Shown: in pieces, positions 1 through 6,300 of the stretch
Numbering within the stretch: position 1 is the first letter of the stretch
Layout of the letters: every line of letters begins with the position of its first letter
From: Hennigella sp045599065
GTDB lineage: Bacteria > Bacillota_I > Bacilli_A > Mycoplasmatales > Mycoplasmoidaceae
Direction: 5' to 3'
Assembly: GCA_045599065.1 (NCBI GenBank)
Contig: JAZRVJ010000018.1
Span: 1-6,941, forward strand
Length of the DNA stretch: 6,941 nt
The notes under the pieces: generated by a model
The model's input: only the letters and a program-made list of their open reading frames with translations
Told to the model about the DNA's origin: nothing
Databases searched by the model: none
Program-made: the position numbers and the translations under genes

Positions 1-48
1 ATTAATGCGTCAAGAAATATATTAGCACAAGGTTTGAAAAGTGCTTAA
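1..48 (+). CDS. tnpB: C-terminal end of a TnpB-family RNA-guided nuclease (partial)
   Basis: Frame 1 is open from the window edge and reads INASRNILAQGLKSA before the TAA at 46-48. TnpB proteins of IS605/IS607 elements typically end in a D-x-N-A-(A/S)-x-N-I-L-x-x-G-L block just after the last RuvC catalytic aspartate. The visible N-A-S-R-N-I-L-A-Q-G-L matches that block, and the aspartate would be the codon just outside the window. TnpB is an RNA-guided DNA endonuclease that uses an omega RNA made from the transposon right end and helps keep the element at its donor site. Only 15 residues are visible, so the call rests on this one motif and on what follows: a short structured non-coding tail and then an interrupted gene. 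Whether the rest of the nuclease is intact cannot be seen. Confidence 0.68.
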   Translation: MNASRNILAQGLKSA

Positions 49-111
49 ATAATATGTGTAGAACCATAGGAACTATGGGGATAGTCTGGTAATAAAACTG
101 GCATTGGCTGG
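49..111 (+). ncRNA. Candidate omega RNA scaffold 3' end / intron 3' end
   Basis: In TnpB elements the omega RNA is read from the end of tnpB through the right end, with the guide taken from the flanking DNA. This segment has the expected place and size. It holds a perfect 6-bp hairpin, CCATAG (64-69), loop GAA, CTATGG (73-78). The same right arm can instead pair as ACTAT (72-76), loop GGGG, ATAGT (81-85), so the two hairpins exclude each other. The triplet CTGG recurs at 86-89, 98-101 and 108-111. If the boundary is at 111, the guide would begin TTGTTCCCAGAAACTC (112-127), which is the host gene itself. The role is inferred from position; no omega RNA covariance model was run. Confidence 0.4.
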
Positions 112-705
112 TTGTTCCCAGAAACTCTACTTAATTTGTGGAGAGTTCAGCAAGAACTTGAAAAAGATGAAGCGGTACAAAAACAACTTTTGATTAGTTA
201 TGCTATCTTTATTAGCTTAGTAATAGTTTGTGACAAGGTTCAATATGTTCAAGAAACAAGTTGTTTCAGAATTTACAATGGTGAAGAAATGATAGATTTG
301 TCTGATAAAGACATGGATATTATAATGCAGGCATTCAAGGAAGTTTACTGCTTAACTGGTGGGAGCGGTAAAAGTTCAAAAATGATTGATAATGCAAAAC
401 CAGTAACGGAACAAGGTAAAAAAGATATTGAAATCTTTAAACAGGCAATGGCTAAGATTGATGCTAGTAGAAACGGCATTACTACAATAGATAGTATGAT
501 TGCTGGGATAGCCGCAAAAACAGGAAGTCCTTACAATTATTTTAACATATGGAATTTGACTGTTTGGCAGTTATTCAGTGTTCATGCTCATATGTATAAA
601 GAACAAAATATTTACTTTACGAATATTGGTATTTATACAGGCAACATAGATACAAAAGAAAACAAAATTAAACCAAAAGATATGAGTTGGTCTTGTAGAG
701 ACTAA
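112..705 (+). CDS. Downstream part (3' exon or fragment) of an interrupted phage protein gene
   Basis: A 197-codon frame from a TTG at 112 to TAA 703-705. The TTG has no purine-rich ribosome binding site; the bases before it (GGCATTGGCTGG) are element right-end sequence. I therefore read this as the C-terminal part of a longer protein whose 5' part lies beyond the mobile element, to be rejoined by splicing if the element is an IStron. If it is a plain insertion, this part is probably dead. The product is not one I recognise. It has a hydrophobic stretch near residues 27-41 (LLISYAIFISLVIVC), a Gly/Ser-rich turn with GGSGKSSK near 83-90, and an aromatic-rich segment near 141-160 containing NIWNLTVWQLF, and it ends in SWSCRD. 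Sitting directly upstream of the tail tube gene, it is probably a structural or assembly protein. Its last codons are also the stem of a terminator (684-720). Boundary and start are uncertain. Confidence 0.6.
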   Translation: MFPETLLNLWRVQQELEKDEAVQKQLLISYAIFISLVIVCDKVQYVQETSCFRIYNGEEMIDLSDKDMDIIMQAFKEVYCLTGGSGKSSKMIDNAKPVTEQGKKDIEIFKQAMAKIDASRNGITTIDSMIAGIAAKTGSPYNYFNIWNLTVWQLFSVHAHMYKEQNIYFTNIGIYTGNIDTKENKIKPKDMSWSCRD

Positions 706-720
706 CTCTTTTTATTTTTG
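684..720 (+). terminator. Intrinsic terminator overlapping the stop codon of the 112-705 frame
   Basis: GAGTTGGTCT (684-693) pairs with AGACTAACTC (699-708) over 10 bp with one G.U pair and a 5-base loop (694-698), followed by TTTTTATTTTTG (709-720). The TAA stop (703-705) lies in the right arm, so a ribosome finishing the gene would cover the stem. That could couple termination to translation of the upstream gene. Confidence 0.75.
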
Positions 721-729
721 TAGGAGTGA
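721..729 (+). promoter_or_regulatory. Ribosome binding site that sets the major tail protein start
   Basis: TAGGAGTGA lies directly after the terminator T tract. The in-frame GTG at 726 is inside this site and so cannot be the start. The ATG at 738 is at workable spacing (11 bases from AGGAG, 8 from the end of GGAGTGA). Confidence 0.7.
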
Positions 730-737
730 AACATTCA

Positions 738-1496
738 ATGATTCAAGATTTCGCATTTATTGGTGTTCGCAATCTGTTAGTTAAAAACAAAAAAACTAAA
801 TCTGTAGTTTGCGAATTACCTTATCTGGTAGGTTTCAATCTGTCTGATACACAGGAAATCGAATATCTGCGTGGCGGTTTTGAACGTCTGAAACTGTTAC
901 CATTCAAAGGTGACCGTGAAACTTCCGTAACCGTAACAACCGCAACCTCTAGCCCAGACTTAATGAAATTACAGTTAGGTGTAGATTTTACAAATGGTAC
1001 TGTACTGTTTGATAAATCTGAAAACCTGTCTGGTGAAGGTGGCTCTTTCACACTGGCTGAATCCCCAGCCGTTGGTAAAGCTATCACTGTATATGCAGTA
1101 GACTCTCTGGGTACTAAAACCGAACTGAAACCAGCAGAAGGTGAATCTCCAGAAGCTGGCGAATACAAAATCGCTGACAAAGTTATTACAACTGAAGCTT
1201 CTGTAGAAAAAATCCGTGCTCTGTACACTGTTGAAGAACAGGCTACTATCTTAGAAGCAAAAGACGTACAGACTCCTGTATGGGAAGTAAGCGGTATCGT
1301 AGTAGCACAGGAAGTTGGTACTGGTACAATGTACGATGTACAGTGCGACATTCCATCTGCTGTTATCCAGCTGAATGCTCAGTTAGATGCTTCTAACGAA
1401 GGTGGCGTTCCAGACAACATCGAATTCACAATCGACATGCTGGCTGACGCAACATCTGACTATGTGTATCGTCTGGCATTTAAAGAACAGATTTAA
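738..1496 (+). CDS. Major tail (tube) protein
   Basis: A 252-residue protein, the likely subunit of the phage tail tube, which polymerises as stacked rings around the tape measure. Start ATG 738 is chosen over GTG 726 because the latter lies within the ribosome binding site. Early on there is a PYLVGFNLS...YLRGG segment (YLRGG at residues 43-47) followed by a threonine-rich beta stretch (TSVTVTTATSS), as in tail tube proteins of Bacillota phages with beta-sandwich cores. From about residue 101 to 165 comes a segment with the pattern G-x-x-x-T-V-Y...PEAGEY-x-I-x-x-x-x-I-T...ALYT, a common beta-rich repeat in such proteins. No transmembrane segment or signal peptide is seen. Codon use is clearly different from its neighbours, with CTG, ATC, GAC and GGT favoured and higher GC, as expected for a very highly expressed structural protein. 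It is flanked by terminators on both sides and lies upstream of the chaperone-position gene and the tape measure, the usual tail order. I am confident of the class, less so of the subfamily. Confidence 0.75.
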   Translation: MIQDFAFIGVRNLLVKNKKTKSVVCELPYLVGFNLSDTQEIEYLRGGFERLKLLPFKGDRETSVTVTTATSSPDLMKLQLGVDFTNGTVLFDKSENLSGEGGSFTLAESPAVGKAITVYAVDSLGTKTELKPAEGESPEAGEYKIADKVITTEASVEKIRALYTVEEQATILEAKDVQTPVWEVSGIVVAQEVGTGTMYDVQCDIPSAVIQLNAQLDASNEGGVPDNIEFTIDMLADATSDYVYRLAFKEQI

Positions 1497-1513
1497 GTTA
1501 GATAATATTTATG

Positions 1514-1547
1514 GGTACGCATCTTCATGGTGCGTACCTTATTTTTT
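1514..1547 (+). terminator. Intrinsic terminator after the major tail protein gene
   Basis: GGTACGCA (1514-1521) pairs perfectly with TGCGTACC (1531-1538). T1522.G1530 and C1523-G1529 can extend it to 10 bp with a 5-base loop. It is followed by TTATTTTTT (1539-1547). It lies 18 bases after the tail protein stop codon. Downstream genes with no clear promoter suggest it is leaky, which would give far more tail tube mRNA than chaperone mRNA. Confidence 0.85.
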
Positions 1548-1580
1548 GACAAAATAAAAGAAAGATGTGTGAATTATATT

Positions 1581-2144
1581 ATGGCTAAAAAATTAAATGT
1601 AAATAATTTTGAAAAAACCGTAAAGAAAGTTTACAAAACAAAGAAAATTAATGTAACTGATGTTACTGGTGAAGAGTATGAGTTAGTTATTGACGTTGAA
1701 GCACAGCCAACAAAAATTAATCAAATGGTTAATGAAGCGGCTGATATTATTGTAGGTCTGAGTGAAGAAGTATCTAATGGAACATCTGACGTTGATTTAA
1801 CTGAAGAAATTATGGATGCAAATATTGCTATTCTGTGTAATGGTATGATGTTTAAATACATGACTAACATGGAAGGTTTCGATAGAGAATTTGAAACATC
1901 TGATGAAAAATTCAGATTCTATTGCGACATTATCAAATATTTAGATGATTTAAAGGTTTTTGATGATATTATGTCTAATTTCTCAGATTCGTTTAAAGAA
2001 GAATTGATTGTTAGATTTAACAATGATTTAGGCGAAAACTTAAAACTTAGACTGGCTATGATTCAAAGTCAACTTTCATTAGCTAATGAAAAACTTGAAG
2101 AATTAACAGGTTTAGGTGTTGTTGAAAGTGAAGGAAACATTTGA
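1581..2144 (+). CDS. Putative tail assembly chaperone-position protein
   Basis: A 187-residue, acidic, mostly helical-looking protein. The start is ATG 1581 (MAKKLNV...). The in-frame ATG at 1527 lies within the loop of the preceding terminator and would add an unlikely leader. The ribosome binding site at 1581 is poor (only AAAGAAAGATG about 13-24 bases upstream), fitting a product needed in small amounts. The N-terminus is basic (KKLNVNNFEKTVKKVYKTKK). A short beta-like stretch follows (YELVIDVEAQP), then acidic helices (for example FDREFETSDEKFRFYCDIIKY and LAMIQSQLSLANEKLEELTGL). In siphophage and myophage tail modules the place between tube protein and tape measure normally holds the gpG/gpGT-type chaperones, which bind and protect the tape measure. 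The assignment rests on position, size and charge only; I do not recognise the family. Its end overlaps the next gene by 29 bases. Confidence 0.5.
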   Translation: MAKKLNVNNFEKTVKKVYKTKKINVTDVTGEEYELVIDVEAQPTKINQMVNEAADIIVGLSEEVSNGTSDVDLTEEIMDANIAILCNGMMFKYMTNMEGFDREFETSDEKFRFYCDIIKYLDDLKVFDDIMSNFSDSFKEELIVRFNNDLGENLKLRLAMIQSQLSLANEKLEELTGLGVVESEGNI

Positions 2145-2634
2145 TAATGTTGACCAACTAAATAACTATATTATATTTGCTTTAGATATTGCAATTGAAG
2201 AATCTGCAAAAGAAGTTCATGATTATGCAAAAAAATATATTCAGAAAAATTGGTATGGTAAATACGAACCAAAATCATACCAAAGAACAATGGATTTTTT
2301 GAATAGTCTTGTTGTTACAAATGCAGACAGACACGGAGATTCAGTTTCTTCTCATATATATTTTGATACTTCAAGAATTCGTTCTGCTATTAGAAATAAT
2401 AGAGCATGGAGTACACCATTTAATCCGCATACAAGTTTTAAAGGTTCTGATAGTAGTTCCATGATTCCAATGTGGATTGAAAATGGAAATAGTTCTATTA
2501 GAGGTAGACGAGATTCTGTTTCTATTAGAGGTTTGCATTCATTAGAACGAACACTTGAGTATTATAATAATGGAGACAAGTTTGCAACTTCAGTAAGAAG
2601 AAAACTGAAAAACTTGGGTCTTGATGTAATATAG
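2116..2634 (+). CDS. HK97-gp10-like tail completion / neck protein
   Basis: A 172-residue protein that resembles the HK97 gp10 / phage minor tail-completion group, thought to act at the head-tail joint or tail tip. The N-terminal helix (residues 9-44, with SAKEVHDYAKKYIQKN) is followed by a Y-x-P-x-x-Y-x-R-T block (Y50, P52, Y55, R57, T58) and then DFLNSLVV. That arrangement is the hallmark of this group: a long helix, then Y-x-R-T-G-x-L-x-x-S. A W-I-E-N-G stretch in the later half also fits the usual Y-x-x-x-x-E-x-G site, and the C-terminus is basic. The start is uncertain. GTG 2116 has only a weak AGG (2108-2110) five bases upstream, TTG 2119/2122 and GTG 2128 are alternatives, and the good AAGGA at 2131-2135 has no in-frame start after it. 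Overlap with the previous gene suggests translational coupling. Confidence 0.55.
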   Translation: MLLKVKETFDNVDQLNNYIIFALDIAIEESAKEVHDYAKKYIQKNWYGKYEPKSYQRTMDFLNSLVVTNADRHGDSVSSHIYFDTSRIRSAIRNNRAWSTPFNPHTSFKGSDSSSMIPMWIENGNSSIRGRRDSVSIRGLHSLERTLEYYNNGDKFATSVRRKLKNLGLDVI

Positions 2635-2642
2635 TTTAATTA

Positions 2643-2708
2643 GTAAGTAAATGTGCTAAAACGTGTTGTCATTATATTATGACAATATGTTTTTACACAT
2701 TTGTTTAT
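2643..2708 (+). repeat. Long near-perfect inverted repeat, probable bidirectional terminator
   Basis: Arms 2643-2672 and 2679-2708 (30 bases each) fold around a 6-base loop, TATATT. The inner 15 bp (AAAACGTGTTGTCAT with ATGACAATATGTTTT) pair without a break, including two G.U pairs. After a 2x2 internal loop, AATGTG pairs with CACATT, and further A-T and G.U pairs reach the ends. An A run on the left and a T run on the right of the inner stem give terminator character on both strands, though the stem is AT-rich. It separates the gp10-like gene from the promoter at 2711. Confidence 0.65.
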
Positions 2709-2710
2709 AC

Positions 2711-2739
2711 TTGACATTTTAAAGTTTTTATGATACCAT
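2711..2739 (+). promoter_or_regulatory. Sigma-A-like promoter for the membrane protein gene
   Basis: A perfect -35 TTGACA (2711-2716), a 17-base spacer, and a -10 TACCAT (2734-2739) preceded by an extended TGA (2731-2733). Transcription would start near 2746, almost at the ribosome binding site, giving a very short leader. The -10 is only a partial match, so this is a candidate. Confidence 0.5.
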
Positions 2740-2745
2740 ATACAT

Positions 2746-2753
2746 GAGGTGAT
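2746..2753 (+). promoter_or_regulatory. Ribosome binding site that sets the start at ATG 2758
   Basis: GAGGTGAT closely matches the anti-Shine-Dalgarno complement and lies 8 bases (from GAGG) before ATG 2758. The in-frame GTG at 2749 falls inside the site and is rejected as the start. Confidence 0.75.
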
Positions 2754-2757
2754 ACTT

Positions 2758-3312
2758 ATGATATGGATTTCTGGACAATTTATAGCGGCGGCAGTGTATG
2801 TGGTTGGTAGTTATGCAGTAATTGTGTTTTTGGTTCAAGCGTTAACTAACTATCCACCAGAGACAACAGTTGTTATTGCTTTTTGGATTGATGTTGTAAT
2901 TCATTTGTCGATATGTGCTAAAATATATTTTTTCCCATCTCCAGATAAATATGAGAAAAAACAGATTAAAGAAGCAAAGAAATATAACAATTCACTTACT
3001 CCAGAAAGAATAAAACAAATTGGTAATCATAAGGACGAAATACGAAGAAGAAGAATTGATTATAAAAAACAGAAAGCTGGTTTCACTGGAACAGAATCGA
3101 AATTAAGTGATTCTTGGGCTGAACGACACAGAGCAGGATTAAACGAACTAGGTTATTTTATCTCAAAAGAAACTGGTACTGATGTTGAAAAATTGATTGA
3201 CCAATATATGGAATTGAAAGGCATTGAATGGACAGAAGAAGATGAAGAAAAAGCAAATAATATTCCATATAATGAAGATGATATATTTGAAAGATACTCT
3301 TTAAAATATTAA
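2758..3312 (+). CDS. Membrane protein with two transmembrane helices, candidate phage moron
   Basis: A 184-residue protein of unknown function. Two hydrophobic segments lie near residues 6-28 (FIAAAVYVVGSYAVIVFLVQ) and 37-58 (VVIAFWIDVVIHLSICAKIYFF), joined by a short NYPPE-containing loop. The remaining two thirds is soluble, starts strongly basic (KYEKKQIKEAKK, then a run of four Arg in EIRRRRIDYKKQK), and ends acidic (WTEEDEEKANN). By the positive-inside rule both termini would face the cytoplasm. The gene has its own hairpin and candidate promoter upstream, its own strong ribosome binding site, and its own terminator downstream. That is the typical build of a moron, an extra gene inserted in a phage late operon and often expressed from the prophage. 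Small membrane morons often block superinfection, but that role is only inference here. Alternatively it may be a tail accessory protein, given its place directly before the tape measure gene. Confidence 0.6.
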   Translation: MIWISGQFIAAAVYVVGSYAVIVFLVQALTNYPPETTVVIAFWIDVVIHLSICAKIYFFPSPDKYEKKQIKEAKKYNNSLTPERIKQIGNHKDEIRRRRIDYKKQKAGFTGTESKLSDSWAERHRAGLNELGYFISKETGTDVEKLIDQYMELKGIEWTEEDEEKANNIPYNEDDIFERYSLKY

Positions 3313-3319
3313 AGCTATT

Positions 3320-3351
3320 GACTAGGGATAAAAACCCTAGTCTTTTTTATT
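3320..3351 (+). terminator. Intrinsic terminator between the membrane protein and tape measure genes
   Basis: GACTAGGG (3320-3327) pairs perfectly with CCCTAGTC (3335-3342) across a 7-base A-rich loop, followed by TTTTTTATT (3343-3351). It starts 7 bases after the membrane protein stop codon and sits immediately before the tape measure ribosome binding site. Confidence 0.88.
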
Positions 3352-3359
3352 GGGGTGAT
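3352..3359 (+). promoter_or_regulatory. Ribosome binding site of the tape measure gene
   Basis: GGGGTGAT directly follows the terminator T tract and precedes ATG 3367 by 7 bases (11 from the G run). This supports the chosen start. Confidence 0.7.
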
Positions 3360-3366
3360 GATTTAA

Positions 3367-6300
3367 ATGGCAAATACTTTGAGTATTAGGGTTGCTGGTA
3401 CTCTTAATAAGACAGAATCGAAAAAGCAAATTAATGCCGATATTAAAGAGTTAAGCACAAAACTTAATACATTAAAGATTAAAGCTGAAATTGATAACTC
3501 CAGTATTAGGGAGATAAATCAAACATTAGCCAAATTAGAAAACCTTGTTAGAAATTTTGGTAATACTGCTACTGGAAAAGGTTCTGGAAAGACACTTGGT
3601 GGACAATTAGATAAAGAAACCAAACAAGCTACAAAATCAGTTCACGAAATGTCTCAAGAAGCAAGCAAGTTTCTTGGTTCTACAGATAAGATAGCTAAAA
3701 ACTGGAATTCAGTTGTAAAAGTAATGAAGGGTGCAAATGGCGAAGCAACCAAATATGTAAAAACGATTACTGATGCGGCTGGAAATCAAAAAGTAGCAAC
3801 CATTAACGCTAATGGAAAAACTACTGTTTCAGAAACACATAAAACTAAAAGTATAGAGTCTTTACTCGCAAAACTTGAAAATCAATTTGACAAATTAAAA
3901 TCAAAATATGCTGATGTTTTTGATGGTGAAGAAGCGAAAGCGTTTCAACAAAGAATCGAAAATATTAGAAAGTCTGTTGAAAATCAAGATAAATCTTGGG
4001 AAGAAATTAAAAAAGATATTGCAAGTGCTGAAAAGGACGCAAAAAATCTTGAAAATAATTTAAAAGGTGCTCAAAAGGCAAGTAAAGACAAAGCGAAAGC
4101 TGATAAAGAATCAGCAAGACAAATGGAAAGAGAAGCGGCTCAAGCAAGAAGAATAAAACAAGAACTTGCTGAAGCCAAACAAATAGCAGGAACTACAAGA
4201 TTTAATTTTGCTACTTCCTTGTTTACTTTCCAACAGGCATTTTCTATAACAAGAAATCTTGTTAGAAATGTTTTTGAAGAAATTCAAAATGTAGATACTG
4301 CAATGACGGAATTAAAACGAGTTACGTCATTAACAGAACATCAATATAATAGCTTTATGGATGGTGCGGCTAAGAAAGCAGAATCTCTTGGTCGTACAAT
4401 GACTGACTATATTAATGCTACAACTGAATTCTCTCGTGCTGGTTTTGGTCAAGACGGATTTGAGAATGTAGAAAAAATGGCAGAAACAGCCATGATTTTA
4501 CAATCTGTATCTGAAGATTTGACTGCAAATCAAGCGTCTGAATATTTGGTTGCGGCTGTTCGTGCATATGGTTATCAAGCAGAAGATGCAATTAAAATTG
4601 TAGATAAACTTGACAACGTAGCGAATAAAGAATCTATCACAATTGGTGGTTTAGGTGAAGCTATCGAAAAAGCTGGTAGTTCTTTAGCATCTGCAAACAA
4701 TACTGTCGAAGAATCAATTGCATTAATTACTGCGGCTAATACTGTTGTGCAAAACCCAGCAAATGTTGGTACTGCATTCAGAACAATTGGTATGCGTATG
4801 CGTGGTATTGCTGACTTAGGTGACGAAACTGGAGAAAATTCAGATTCAGCAGAAATGGCATTAATACCAAAACAGATTCAAGATGGTCTGGATAGTATTA
4901 ATAAAAAATACAAGTTAAATATCCAATTAATGAATGAAAGTAAAACAGAGTTTCGTTCAACATATGATGTTTTACTTGATTTAGCTAAAAACTGGGATAA
5001 GCTTAATGATAAGGAACAGTCATTCTTTACCGAAAAAATGGCTGGTAAAACTCGTGCAAACGTATTATCTGCATTATTAAATAACGTAGAAATATTAGAA
5101 CGTGCATATGATGAAGCAAGCAAATCAGACGGTGCGGCTATGGCTGAAATGGAAAAACGTCTGAAATCTGTTCAAGCGCACGTTAATGAATTATATGCCG
5201 CTTGGCAAAACTTCGCAACAAATACGGCTACAGTTGAATTTGTAAATAGTATTCTTGATTTTGCAAGGGCAATATTAGATGCCGCAACGAACGCTGGTGC
5301 ATTAAAAGTTGCACTTGGTGGCATGACTGGTATGTTCACAATGTTTGGGTTGATGAATGATATTCCAGCATCTGTTAAACAAGTTGCACAAGCACTAACG
5401 GTTTTAGATAATCAAACCGCTCATACAACACAACAAATTACAACAGCACAAAACACAATGAGTGCATTTGGTCGTGTTGGCGTTGGAAATTTTAGAAATG
5501 TTAGAGCGGCTGGTATTGTTCTTGGCAATACTGTAAGAGCATTAATTAGTTCTTTTGGTATGGCTCTTGTTGCTGGTCTTGCAATTGCTGGAATAGTAAC
5601 AGCATTTAAAAAAGTATACGATTGGGTAAATAATACAAAACATGCTGTTGATAATCTTGAGGACTCAATAAGTGAAACAAAAGATAAGATTGGCGAATTA
5701 CAATCTAAATATGATGAAATCAATGGTAAAGAAGTAAAAACACAATATGACGAGCGTCAACTCGATATTCTTCAAAAACAAATTGAATTAGAAGAAAGAA
5801 AGCTTGAACTTCAAGAACAACAAAAAAATTCTCAAATCGTAAAAGAAGCAGATACATATTTTAACGATAAAGATAGACTAATTGATTCTGAATTTATGGA
5901 TAATGCTGATGCTGTTAAAAAGGCAACAGAAGCATATAAAGAGAATCAAGAAGTTCTTCAAACATATCCAGAAAAGATTCGACAACTTAAAGAACAGATT
6001 CAAAGCACAAACACATTATTTAGTGGAAATTTATTAACAGAATTAAGAAATCTTGAAGCTGAATATAATAGTGCATTAAATAGTCAATCTGGAATATATG
6101 ATAATTTAGCTGATGGACTTAGCGAATTATATACAGAACGTGAACGCTTATTAAGTGTTGTTGAAAATGGAACGCTGGCAGAAAGGCAATCCGCATTAGC
6201 ATCTTTAGCAAAATTAGATGCTATGATTAGAGAAGCTGAAGAAACTGCTGGATTAGCAAAAACTGTAGAAGATTTAAACAACGAATACAAAGATGGTCAA

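Larger units (their letters stand above)
1..111 (+). mobile_element. Right end of a TnpB transposon, possibly an IStron (group I intron plus IS605/IS607)
   Basis: The tnpB tail (1-48) is followed by about 63 non-coding bases. Then a phage gene frame opens abruptly near 112, which marks the element's right boundary at roughly 110-114. The frame upstream is closed by TAA 46-48, TAG 67-69 and TAG 82-84, so the 112-705 frame does not continue into the element. IStrons, first described in Clostridioides difficile (CdISt1), are chimeras in which a group I intron ribozyme removes the whole transposon from the mRNA, so insertion into a gene is silent. Features here that fit are insertion inside a gene, same orientation as the gene, and a G just before the exon-like sequence (group I introns end in G). 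The ribozyme core and left end would lie upstream, so a plain IS insertion is an equally good reading of the visible bases. The exact boundary is uncertain by a few bases. Confidence 0.5.

Noticed and set aside
451..480. Residues KIDASRN in the 112-705 protein resemble INASRN of the TnpB tail
   Set aside because: The match is short and lacks the following N-I-L-x-x-G-L. It is a chance similarity in an unrelated protein.
821..1351. 176-codon open frame on the - strand
   Set aside because: It lies wholly inside the major tail protein gene in antisense, has no ribosome binding site, and reads as a low-complexity Ser/Thr/Val-rich shadow.
1527..1580. N-terminal extension of the chaperone-position gene from ATG 1527
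   Set aside because: This ATG lies in the terminator loop, and translation would run through the stem and T tract. ATG 1581 (MAKKLNV) is the natural start.
1546..1580. Possible promoter TTGACA (1546-1551) with TATATT (1575-1580)
   Set aside because: The spacer is 23 bases, too long, and transcription would start inside the coding region. The TTGACA is the tail of the terminator T tract.
2711..2734. Alternative -10 TATGAT (2729-2734) for the TTGACA at 2711
   Set aside because: The spacer would be only 12 bases. TACCAT at 17 bases with an extended TGA fits better.
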